Origin: an uncultured Ellagibacter sp.
GTDB lineage: Bacteria; Actinomycetota; Coriobacteriia; Coriobacteriales; Eggerthellaceae
Assembly (NCBI GenBank): GCA_934661105.1
Contig: CAKUIV010000034.1
Coordinates: 1 to 16,007, forward strand
DNA: 16,007 nt
Direction of reading: 5' to 3'
This document shows, in pieces, positions 7,954 through 14,055 of the stretch. The position numbers were made by a program, and so were the translations under genes. The notes under the pieces were generated by a model that was given only the letters and a program-made list of their open reading frames with translations, was not told the origin of the DNA and did not search any database. Each line of letters opens with the position of its first letter. Positions within the stretch are counted from its first letter, which is position 1.

Positions 7954-8663
7954 TGTCGAAGCCTCGTATTCCGCTTGATGAGTTGCGCGCCTCGGTCGAG
8001 GCGTGCCATCGGTGCCCGCTTGCCGGAGGGCGGACGCAGACTGTGTTCGGGGTGGGCAATCCCGCCGCTCGCGTGCTCATCGTGGGCGAGGCGCCGGGGA
8101 GAAACGAGGACTTGCAGGGCGAGCCGTTCGTCGGTGCGGCGGGGCATCTGCTCGACGAGCTTCTGGCGGTCGCCGGCCTTGCGCGCGAAGACGTGTTCAT
8201 CGCGAACGTGCTGAAGTGCCGACCTCCCGGAAATCGCGACCCGCGCCCTGAGGAAATCGAGTTGTGCGCGCCGTTTTTGCGCGAGCAGACACGCACCATC
8301 ATGCCCGATTTCATCGTGACGCTTGGCAACTTCGCGACGAAGTTCATTCTGAAGACCGAGGTCGGCATAACGCGCCTTCACGGGACGCTTCAGCACGCGG
8401 GACGTTTCAGCGTGTTCCCGATCTTCCATCCGGCAGCGGCGCTTTACGACGGGTGCAAACGCGAGGCGCTCGAAAACGACTTCGCGACGCTTGGAGGGCT
8501 TCTGCGTCAGGCCGGCATCGTCGGCAGCCTGGCTGCCGTGCGAGAGCCAGCCGTCCCGCACGCGCCTGCAGATGCGCAAGGAGCCTCCGCCGACTTGCGG
8601 CCGGCGCGGACCGGCGCCGAGGCGCCGATCGCGAACGCGCCCGAACAGCCTCACCTGCTTTAA
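7953..8663 (+). CDS. Family 4 uracil-DNA glycosylase (4Fe-4S type)
   Basis: Removes uracil from DNA at the first step of base excision repair. The four cysteines expected for the iron-sulfur cluster are present: C18 and C21 (CHRC), then C89 and C105 in NVLKCRPPGNRDPRPEEIELC. The active-site motif GEAPGRNEDLQGEPFVGAAG spans 45-64, and the C-terminal motif HPAAAL begins at H159. Residues 197-236 form a proline/alanine-rich, probably disordered tail beyond the typical fold. The ATG shares its A with the alr stop codon. Upstream in-frame sequence lies wholly inside alr and resembles no glycosylase, so this start is preferred. GAAGG at 7938-7942 is a plausible ribosome binding site. Family 4 enzymes are typical of Actinobacteria, archaea and thermophiles. 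Confidence 0.92.
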   Translation: MSKPRIPLDELRASVEACHRCPLAGGRTQTVFGVGNPAARVLIVGEAPGRNEDLQGEPFVGAAGHLLDELLAVAGLAREDVFIANVLKCRPPGNRDPRPEEIELCAPFLREQTRTIMPDFIVTLGNFATKFILKTEVGITRLHGTLQHAGRFSVFPIFHPAAALYDGCKREALENDFATLGGLLRQAGIVGSLAAVREPAVPHAPADAQGASADLRPARTGAEAPIANAPEQPHLL

Positions 8664-8678
8664 CCTTGGGAAACGATC

Positions 8679-10019
8679 ATGACCTTCAACGCAATCGAAT
8701 ACATCAACACTCCCCGGTGGCTCACCTCTCGGTTGGGGCTCGATCGAACGCGTGAGCTGCTTGACCGTCTTGGGAGGCCTCAGGATTCCCTGCGGTTCGT
8801 GCACGTCGCGGGGACCAACGGGAAGGGCTCGACCTGCGCGTTCCTTTCGTCCATCCTCGTTGCGGCGGGGTACAGGACGGGGCTTTTCACGAGCCCCTAT
8901 ATCGAAACGTTCTACGAACGCATCCGCGTCAACGGCGAAAACATCTCCGACGACGAGCTCACCTGGGCCACGCTTCGGGTTCGCGATGCGGCCGAGGCGA
9001 TGGAAGCGGAAGGCGGCGAGCATCCGACCGAGTTCGAGCTCATGTGCGCCGTCGCGCTCGTGCATTTTGCGCGTGTGAGGTGCGATATCGTCGTGCTTGA
9101 AGTGGGGCTTGGCGGGCGCCTCGACTCGACGAACGTCATCGATGCCCCCGAGGTAGCGGCCATAACCTCGATCGCGCTCGACCACACCGACTTGCTCGGC
9201 GACACAATCGCCAAGATCGCGCATGAGAAAGCGGGCATCGTAAAGCCTTCGTCCTCTGTCGTGTCGTGGCCGCAGGAACCTTCGGCGATGGAAGCGGTTC
9301 GCGGGGCGGCGCGCCGTGCGGGCGACGAGCTCATCGTGCCCGACTTCTCGCTGCTTTCGGTGGGGAAGGTGGAGAATGAGCTCGATGCTCGACGAGACTC
9401 TATGTCGCAGGTTGGAGTTCCCATGCGGCAGTTTTCGTATCGTGGGCGGGGTTACAAGACGCGGCTTTTGGGGACGTATCAGCCTTCGAACGCTGCGATG
9501 GCCATCGAAGTTGCGGGAGCGCTGCGCGCTCGCGGGTGGGACATTCCCGACGAGGCTGTTGTGCGCGGCATCGCCGAGACGAGGTGGCCCGCTCGCTTCG
9601 AGGTGCTTCCCCAACCCGAGGGGTTTGCGCGCGTGGTCGTTGACGGCGGGCATAACCCGCAGGGCGCGGGCGTGCTCGCAGCATCGCTGCGCGACGTGTT
9701 TCCAGGTGAGCGCCCGGTGTTCCTCGTCGGCATTCTCGCGGACAAAGACTATCGCCATATGCTCGAGAAGATCGCGTCGCTTGGGAGCGCCTTCGTGTGC
9801 GTGACGCCGCCGAACCCACGTGCGCTTTCGGCGGGCGATTTGGCGTGTGCGATCAGGGAAATCGTCGATCCTGAAAACGAGGCGCCCATCGTTGTGGCCT
9901 CTGGATTCCCCGATGCAGTGCGACAGGCGCGTGTGCTGGCCGGGGCGGACGGGCTGATCTGCGCGTTCGGAAGCCTCTACTCGATCGGTGACGTGAAAGC
10001 CGCGTTCGCCGAGGCATAA
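8679..10019 (+). CDS. folC: Bifunctional folylpolyglutamate/dihydrofolate synthase
   Basis: Mur-ligase family enzyme that joins glutamate to dihydropteroate or folates, using ATP. The 446 residues carry the P-loop HVAGTNGKGST (42-52), the LFTSPYIETFYERI segment (69-82, usually SPHL), EVGLGGRLDSTN (141-152), ALDHTDLLG with the following KAGIVKP (184-190, whose first lysine is probably the carbamylated one), and DGGHNP (322-327, usually DGAHNP). The gene begins 15 bases after the glycosylase stop, so the two are probably co-transcribed with alr. The ribosome binding site is weak (GGGAAA). Whether it has both activities or only one cannot be told here; a single-copy FolC in a bacterium is usually bifunctional. 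Confidence 0.95.
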   Translation: MTFNAIEYINTPRWLTSRLGLDRTRELLDRLGRPQDSLRFVHVAGTNGKGSTCAFLSSILVAAGYRTGLFTSPYIETFYERIRVNGENISDDELTWATLRVRDAAEAMEAEGGEHPTEFELMCAVALVHFARVRCDIVVLEVGLGGRLDSTNVIDAPEVAAITSIALDHTDLLGDTIAKIAHEKAGIVKPSSSVVSWPQEPSAMEAVRGAARRAGDELIVPDFSLLSVGKVENELDARRDSMSQVGVPMRQFSYRGRGYKTRLLGTYQPSNAAMAIEVAGALRARGWDIPDEAVVRGIAETRWPARFEVLPQPEGFARVVVDGGHNPQGAGVLAASLRDVFPGERPVFLVGILADKDYRHMLEKIASLGSAFVCVTPPNPRALSAGDLACAIREIVDPENEAPIVVASGFPDAVRQARVLAGADGLICAFGSLYSIGDVKAAFAEA

Positions 10020-10067
10020 GGCGCATCGGCTGTTCGCAAGGCAAGGTTTTTTCTTTTGCATCTCTTC

Positions 10068-10096
10068 AAGGCGTTGCTTTCGGCAACGCCTTTTTT
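10068..10096 (+). terminator. Intrinsic terminator after folC
   Basis: An 8-bp perfect stem GGCGTTGC/GCAACGCC (10070-10077 with 10083-10090) is extended by AA-TT pairs and followed by TTTTTT. It ends the alr-glycosylase-folC unit. Confidence 0.92.
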
Positions 10097-10115
10097 ACGC
10101 TATCAAAACTTCATC

Positions 10116-10143
10116 TCAATAACTATTGATACTTTGTATCGAT
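10116..10143 (+). promoter_or_regulatory. Overlapping dyads at the cydA -35 region
   Basis: Two dyads overlap here: TCAAT-AACT-ATTGA (10116-10129, perfect) and ATTGATAC-TTT-GTATCGAT (10125-10143, one mismatched pair). The second covers the -35 hexamer, so a bound protein could block RNA polymerase. The symmetry is seen; the operator role is inferred. Confidence 0.45.
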
Positions 10144-10155
10144 TTGTTTTAGAAT
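10126..10155 (+). promoter_or_regulatory. cydA promoter
   Basis: TTGATA (10126-10131, five of six consensus bases) and TAGAAT (10150-10155) are separated by 18 bp, the best -35/-10 pair in the window. It lies in a markedly AT-rich stretch (about 10101-10190) amid GC-rich DNA. Transcription would start near 10162. The ribosome binding site GGGGAGGGG follows at about 10193-10201. Confidence 0.75.
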
Positions 10156-10156
10156 A

Positions 10157-10173
10157 GTTACTGTATCAGTAAC
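10157..10173 (+). promoter_or_regulatory. Perfect inverted repeat at the cydA transcription start
   Basis: GTTACTG-TAT-CAGTAAC is a perfect 7-bp dyad with a three-base spacer. With one mismatch, three further pairs extend the arms (10153-10177). It lies immediately after the -10 hexamer and over the predicted start site, a classic repressor position. It does not fit the Rex or FNR consensus as I know them, and the regulator is unknown. Confidence 0.6.
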
Positions 10174-10207
10174 AATTAATCAATGGAAAAGAGGGGAGGG
10201 GTTCGTC

Positions 10208-11650
10208 ATGGAGGCGTTGACTGACGTAGTGGTGCTGTCGCGCATACAGTTCGCGCTCACGGTTGCGTACCATTTCATCTTCGTGCCGCTTTCGATAGGG
10301 CTCGGGCTGATCACGGCGATCTTCGCGACGAAGTACTATCGATCGGGGGACGAGAAAGACGGTGCGGCAACGCGTTTTTGGGTGAGGATTTTCACGGCGA
10401 CATTCGCCATCGGCGTGGCGACTGGCATCACCATGGAGTTCTCGTTCGGTACGAACTGGGCCGACTACTCGCGTTTCGTGGGCGATATCTTCGGTGCCCC
10501 CCTTGCCGCCGAGGCGCTCTTCGCGTTCTTCCTCGAATCAGTGTTCTTGGGGGTGCTCCTGTTCGGCCGCAACAAGGTCTCGCGCAGGTTCTACACCGTT
10601 TCCGCCTGGCTTGTGTGGGCGGGGTCGTGCTTGAGCGCCCTGTGGATCCTCATTGCCAATTCATGGATGCAGACGCCGGCGGGAGCGAGTCTTGCCGCCG
10701 ACGGGAAACGGGCCATCATCACCGACTTCCTCGCCGCTGCGGCAAATCCTTCGATCGTGCCACGCTATACGCATGTCGTCGTTGCGTTGCTAATCATGGG
10801 CGCGTTTGCGTCGCTTGCGGTCGGCGGGTGGTATCTGCTGAAGAACAAGCACGTCGACTTCGCGATGAAGACGGTGCGCATCGGCGCCGTCGTCGGGATC
10901 GTCGCCTCCTGCGCCATGATCGTGACAGCACACGCCTCGGCGGTGCAGGTATCGGAGGAACAGCCGACGAAGCTCGCCATGATGGAGGGCATGTACGGAG
11001 ACGAGGTTCCGCCGCTCTACGCATTCGGCTGGGTTGATGAAGAGAATCAGCAGGTCATTGCTCCGTTCGCCATTCCCGGCGGTACGAGCTTCCTTGCCAC
11101 CGGCACCTGGGACACCGAATACCAGGGCTTGAATTCCCTTGCCCAGACCGACAAATACGCTGACATGGACGTCGAAGGGCAGCCCGTGAACCTCGTGTTC
11201 CAGTCGTACCATCTTATGGTCGCGATGTACGGGCTTATTCTCGTGACGGCGGTGCTCGCAATCGTGTTCACGATGCGAGGGGGGCGCGTCAAATCGATGC
11301 GTTGGCTGCAGAAGCTGTTCGTCGTATCGCCTCTGTTCCCGTTCGTCGCTATCCAGGTGGGCTGGATCACGGCCGAAGTCGGCCGCCAGCCGTGGGTGGT
11401 CTATCCTTCCACGACCGGCCCCGACGGCGTGTCGTTGCTGACGAGCGATGCGATTTCCCAATCGGTTTCGGCGCCCGAGCTTTTAGCGACGCTCGCGATC
11501 TTCGTCGCCGTGTATGCCCTGCTTTTCGTCGGATGGGCGCGCGTGATCTCCCATCTGATCAACCGCGGGCCTGTCGATGTGGAAAAACCTGGTGGCGAGC
11601 AGATGCAACCTGCGTGCGCAGCGAACGGCGAAGGCGGTGAGGAACGATGA
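10208..11650 (+). CDS. cydA: Cytochrome bd quinol oxidase subunit I
   Basis: Membrane subunit carrying hemes b558, b595 and d. It oxidises quinol and reduces O2 to water with high affinity. The 480-residue product has the expected set of hydrophobic helices. Visible ligands are H22 in the N-terminal RIQFALTVAYHF segment (E. coli H19), E102 and E110 (GAPLAAEALFAFFLESVFLG), H189 (RYTHVVVAL, E. coli H186) and a Met in SYHLMVAM near 337 (E. coli M393). K255 and E260 of the quinol loop are in QPTKLAMMEG, and GRQPW is at 392-396. The quinol loop is of the shorter type, which accounts for most of the difference from the 522-residue E. coli protein. The C-terminus is a polar tail. The stop overlaps the cydB start (ATGA). 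Confidence 0.97.
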   Translation: MEALTDVVVLSRIQFALTVAYHFIFVPLSIGLGLITAIFATKYYRSGDEKDGAATRFWVRIFTATFAIGVATGITMEFSFGTNWADYSRFVGDIFGAPLAAEALFAFFLESVFLGVLLFGRNKVSRRFYTVSAWLVWAGSCLSALWILIANSWMQTPAGASLAADGKRAIITDFLAAAANPSIVPRYTHVVVALLIMGAFASLAVGGWYLLKNKHVDFAMKTVRIGAVVGIVASCAMIVTAHASAVQVSEEQPTKLAMMEGMYGDEVPPLYAFGWVDEENQQVIAPFAIPGGTSFLATGTWDTEYQGLNSLAQTDKYADMDVEGQPVNLVFQSYHLMVAMYGLILVTAVLAIVFTMRGGRVKSMRWLQKLFVVSPLFPFVAIQVGWITAEVGRQPWVVYPSTTGPDGVSLLTSDAISQSVSAPELLATLAIFVAVYALLFVGWARVISHLINRGPVDVEKPGGEQMQPACAANGEGGEER

Positions 11651-12672
11651 CGGTTTTGCAAGTGCTTTGGTTCTTTTTGATATTCGTGCTGATAGCGGGC
11701 TATTTCGTACTGGATGGATTCGACCTGGGCGCAGGTGTTTTATACCCAGCGCTTGCCAAGACCGAAAAGGAACGCGCGCTTGTGCGCCGCAGCATCGGGC
11801 CTGTATGGGACGGAAACGAGGTATGGCTTCTCACGGCGGGAGGCGCCTTGTTCGCGGCGTTCCCTCCGGCGTACGCAACGACGTTTTCCGGTTTCTACCT
11901 CGCGGTGATGCTTGTCCTGTTCGGGCTCATCGTGCGCGCGGTGTCGTTCGAGTTCCGCGCGCACGACCCGAAATGGGCGCGTGTTTGGGATGCGTGCTTC
12001 GTCGTGGGGTCACTGCTGCCGGCGCTTCTGCTCGGCGTTGCGGTGGGCAACGCCTTCGCGGGAATCCCTCTCGCAGCGAACGGCGATTATGCCGGTGTCC
12101 CGCTTCTGGGGCTCATCACTCCCTTCACGCTGCTCGTCGGGCTTCTCGGATGCGTGATGTGCCTTGCGGCCGGCAGCCTGTGGGTCGCGCTGAAGACGCC
12201 GATCGGAAGCGCGATCCGCGCCCGCGCACGCAAGCTCGCCCGCGCCGTGCAGGCGTTCGCCATCGTGCTGTTCGTCGCGGTGAGCGCGTACGCGCTTATG
12301 GGGGTGCGCCCTGAAATCGAGAGCGCGATGTGGCTGCTTTGCTGGGTGTTCGCCGCGGCGTTTCTCGGGTGCGTCATCGCGTCGATCTACGTTGGGCAAG
12401 CGCGTGGTTGCGACCTTGCGGCGTTTGTCTTGCAATCGGCGGGGGCGGTCCTCCTCGTGGCACTGCTTGCGGTATCGATGTTCCCGAACCTCGTCGTCGC
12501 CGCGCCGGGCAGCGCGGGCGCCACGATCACGGCTGCGAGCGCGGCCTCGTCGGAGCTTTCTCTTGCTTGGATGACGGGGATCGCCGCCATCGGCGTGCCG
12601 CTTGTGCTCGTCTACCACGTCATCGTCTATCGCACGTTCCGCGGTCGTTTGAGCGAGAAGGATGTGGCTTAA
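11647..12672 (+). CDS. cydB: Cytochrome bd quinol oxidase subunit II
   Basis: Partner of CydA in the membrane oxidase, needed for complex stability and proton delivery. The 341-residue product begins with a hydrophobic helix and the family motif LDGFDLG (22-28), followed by GPVWDGNEVWLLTAGGALFAAFP (51-73). About eight or nine hydrophobic helices follow, ending in a basic tail. Its ATG overlaps the cydA stop by four bases (ATGA), so the two are translationally coupled. The next gene starts directly after its TAA. The cydC and cydD genes, which encode the transporter needed for bd assembly and often lie downstream, are not in this window. Confidence 0.97.
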   Translation: MTVLQVLWFFLIFVLIAGYFVLDGFDLGAGVLYPALAKTEKERALVRRSIGPVWDGNEVWLLTAGGALFAAFPPAYATTFSGFYLAVMLVLFGLIVRAVSFEFRAHDPKWARVWDACFVVGSLLPALLLGVAVGNAFAGIPLAANGDYAGVPLLGLITPFTLLVGLLGCVMCLAAGSLWVALKTPIGSAIRARARKLARAVQAFAIVLFVAVSAYALMGVRPEIESAMWLLCWVFAAAFLGCVIASIYVGQARGCDLAAFVLQSAGAVLLVALLAVSMFPNLVVAAPGSAGATITAASAASSELSLAWMTGIAAIGVPLVLVYHVIVYRTFRGRLSEKDVA

Positions 12673-12858
12673 ATGGAGAAGCGGCTGTACTTGAAATGGC
12701 TCTCTGCCCTCTGCGCTCTCATGGCGGTTTTCGGAACATGCGTCTTTGCCGTCGGCTACAAGTCGCTCAGCTTCGGGCGCGTTGCGACGGTTGCGGCCCT
12801 TATCGCCGCGGCCATCGCGCTTGCCGTGCTTTCCCGTCGACAGGCGCGACGCAGGTAG
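12673..12858 (+). CDS. Small two-helix membrane protein of the cyd operon
   Basis: A 61-residue protein whose ATG follows the cydB stop with no gap (TAAATG); AAGGA at 12658-12662 is a usable ribosome binding site. Hydrophobic segments lie at about 8-28 and 36-53, joined by a short loop (GYKSLSFGR), and the C-terminus is basic (RRQARRR), predicting cytoplasmic termini. I do not recognise a named family. E. coli has small membrane proteins after cydB (CydX, about 37 residues with one helix, and YbgE), and other bacteria have CydS. Position and size suggest a comparable accessory subunit or assembly factor, but no sequence match to CydX is evident, so this function is inferred from context only. 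A terminator follows, making it the last gene of the unit. Confidence 0.75.
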   Translation: MEKRLYLKWLSALCALMAVFGTCVFAVGYKSLSFGRVATVAALIAAAIALAVLSRRQARRR

Positions 12859-12903
12859 GAAGGCGTCTCCCGCTTCTCCTGCGGATTATTCGAGCGCAAC
12901 GAA

Positions 12904-12933
12904 AAAGGGGACCCGCATATTCGGGTCCCCTTT
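12904..12933. terminator. Bidirectional terminator between the cyd operon and acpP
   Basis: A 12-bp perfect stem (12904-12915 with 12922-12933) with a six-base loop (CATATT). Its A-rich left flank and T-rich right flank supply a U tract in either direction. It sits between convergent transcription units and can end both. Confidence 0.92.
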
Positions 12934-12950
12934 CAAACTTGGCGAAACGC

Positions 12951-13169
12951 TTACAGATTGTCGATGTACTCGACCAGGTCGCCGACGGTTTCGAGGCCTT
13001 CCGGCTCGCCGAAGTCGACGCTGCACTTCTCTTCGAGGTCGCAGATGAGCTCGACCATGTCGAGGGAATCGATCCCAAGGTCGTCGAACGTGGAATCCTC
13101 GGTCACGTTCTCGGGGTCGATGTCGAGGTTCTCCTGGAGAACTTCCTTGATGGTATCAAGCGTAGCCAT
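12951..13169 (-). CDS. acpP: Acyl carrier protein
   Basis: Small acidic carrier that holds growing fatty acyl chains on a 4'-phosphopantetheine arm. The 72-residue product has the attachment site GIDSLDMVEL with S35 as the modified serine and is strongly acidic, as usual. GAGAAAGGA (13178-13186, minus strand) lies eight bases before the ATG. TACAAT at 13206-13211 (minus strand) could be a -10, but no good -35 accompanies it, and co-transcription from hpf, 51 bases upstream, is possible. No other fatty acid synthesis genes are adjacent, so a dedicated carrier for another pathway cannot be excluded, though the sequence looks like the general housekeeping carrier. Confidence 0.95.
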   Translation of the reverse strand: MATLDTIKEVLQENLDIDPENVTEDSTFDDLGIDSLDMVELICDLEEKCSVDFGEPEGLETVGDLVEYIDNL

Positions 13170-13220
13170 TGAAGGCGTCCTTTCTCGCGATAAACAAACG
13201 CAAGCATTGTACCGTATCGC

Positions 13221-13799
13221 TTACGCCTTCTGCTTCAAAAGGCCGTAACCTCCATCGTCGCGACGATAAAGAACATTGACGAGGTTGGTGTCGCGGTCGG
13301 TGTAGACGAAGAAGTCGTGATCGAGCAGATCGATCTGCACGAGCGCTTCCTCTTCCGTAAGCGGGGCGAACTCCATTTCCTTCACGCGTACGACCTCGTC
13401 GGGGGCCAACTCTTCCATAAGGCCGTCGAGGTCGAGCTCTCCGGTGGAAGCGGGGATGGCCGATGCGTCGACGGTCTTCTCGCCTGTGCGGGTCTTGCGG
13501 TCGACCACGCGCGTCTTGAACTTGCGCAGCTGGCGCAGCACCTTCGCGGCTGCGACGTCGATGGCGGCGTACATGTCTTCTTCGCGCTCTTCCACGCGGA
13601 TGATGTGGCCCTTCGTGCGCAATGTGACCTCGCAGGTGTCGGGACGCGGGTTCGCCGGGTTCTTTTCCTTGCTGAGGACGACCTCGGCGTTGAGCGGGTC
13701 GATATCCATGACCTTCATGGAGTTGCCGATTTTCGCCTCGGCGTATTCGCGCAGTGCGTCGGTTACAGGCATTTTGCGGCCGGATACGGTAATGCTCAT
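13221..13799 (-). CDS. hpf: Ribosome hibernation promoting factor, long form
   Basis: Binds 30S subunits and dimerises ribosomes into inactive 100S particles in stationary phase or stress. The 192-residue product has the N-terminal S30AE domain (about 2-98, beginning MSITVSGRKMPVTDALREYAE). A variable linker follows (about 99-134). The C-terminal dimerisation domain (about 135-190) contains EMEFAPLTEEEALVQIDLLD, HDFFVYTD and YRRDDGGYGLL. The two-domain architecture marks the long form found in most Gram-positive bacteria. The start is fixed by AGGTGG five bases upstream. An in-frame ATG 49 codons earlier gives sequence unlike the family and runs through the leader hairpin. The leader contains a small open frame and a terminator-like hairpin. 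Confidence 0.95.
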   Translation of the reverse strand: MSITVSGRKMPVTDALREYAEAKIGNSMKVMDIDPLNAEVVLSKEKNPANPRPDTCEVTLRTKGHIIRVEEREEDMYAAIDVAAAKVLRQLRKFKTRVVDRKTRTGEKTVDASAIPASTGELDLDGLMEELAPDEVVRVKEMEFAPLTEEEALVQIDLLDHDFFVYTDRDTNLVNVLYRRDDGGYGLLKQKA

Positions 13800-13804
13800 A
13801 GTTA

Positions 13805-13810
13805 CCACCT
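13805..13810 (-). promoter_or_regulatory. Ribosome binding site that fixes the hpf start
   Basis: Read on the minus strand, AGGTGG lies five bases before the ATG at 13799. This places the start at MSITV and not at the upstream in-frame ATG near 13946. Confidence 0.8.
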
Positions 13811-13826
13811 CACAATCGTGGCGAAT

Positions 13827-13858
13827 AAAAAACAGCCCGGGTCGATGGCGCGCAGGCT
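13827..13858 (-). terminator. Terminator-like hairpin in the hpf leader
   Basis: On the minus strand AGCCTG (13858-13853) can pair with CGGGCT (13839-13834), six pairs with one G-U, followed by a G and TTTTTT (13832-13827). The loop is long and the stem short, so terminator strength is uncertain. It lies in the leader, 28 bases before the hpf start, and begins at the last base of a short upstream reading frame. Confidence 0.4.
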
Positions 13859-13896
13859 CATGCGGGTCCGCTGTGATTTTCCCTTGCCCGTTGCAT
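13858..13896 (-). CDS. Possible 12-codon leader peptide of hpf
   Basis: A minus-strand ATG at 13896 opens a 12-residue frame, MQRARENHSGPA, ending in TGA. AAGGAG (13913-13908) lies 11 bases upstream, a long but usable spacing. The stop codon overlaps the first base of the terminator-like hairpin in the hpf leader, so a ribosome halted at the end of this frame would cover the 5' arm. That is the layout of translation-controlled attenuation. The frame is too short for any homology test and could be chance, since short frames are common. Confidence 0.3.
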   Translation of the reverse strand: MQRARENHSGPA

Positions 13897-14037
13897 GATT
13901 CCTGTGGCTCCTTACCTCGAAGCTGACATATCACAGCATAGCGCAAAACGGCGCGCGTGAAAGGGGGAGATTTGAGTCCTATCCGGCAACACTTTTATGA
14001 CAATCCCAGGTGAAAGGCGCTTTTTCACGTAAGGAAA

Positions 14038-14052
14038 CGGCCTTGTTGGCCG
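14038..14052 (+). other. Small hairpin before nhaA
   Basis: CGGCC (14038-14042) pairs with GGCCG (14048-14052) around TTGTT. It lies between AAGGAAA (14031-14037) and the ATG at 14056; folding would bring that purine tract close to the ATG. The last bases and the ATG also spell GATAAT (14052-14057), so the site could instead be a -10 hexamer for a transcript that uses the later start at 14119. Confidence 0.35.
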
Positions 14053-14055
14053 ATA

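Noticed and set aside
7902..10061. A 719-codon open frame on the minus strand opposite the glycosylase and folC
   Set aside because: Same reason: it mirrors GC-rich coding sequence of two clear genes, with Arg/His-rich composition and no recognisable domain.
10125..10143. FNR/CRP-type box upstream of cydA
   Set aside because: A TTGAT half-site is present, but its partner is GTATCGAT at the wrong spacing for TTGAT-N4-ATCAA, so an FNR site is not supported.
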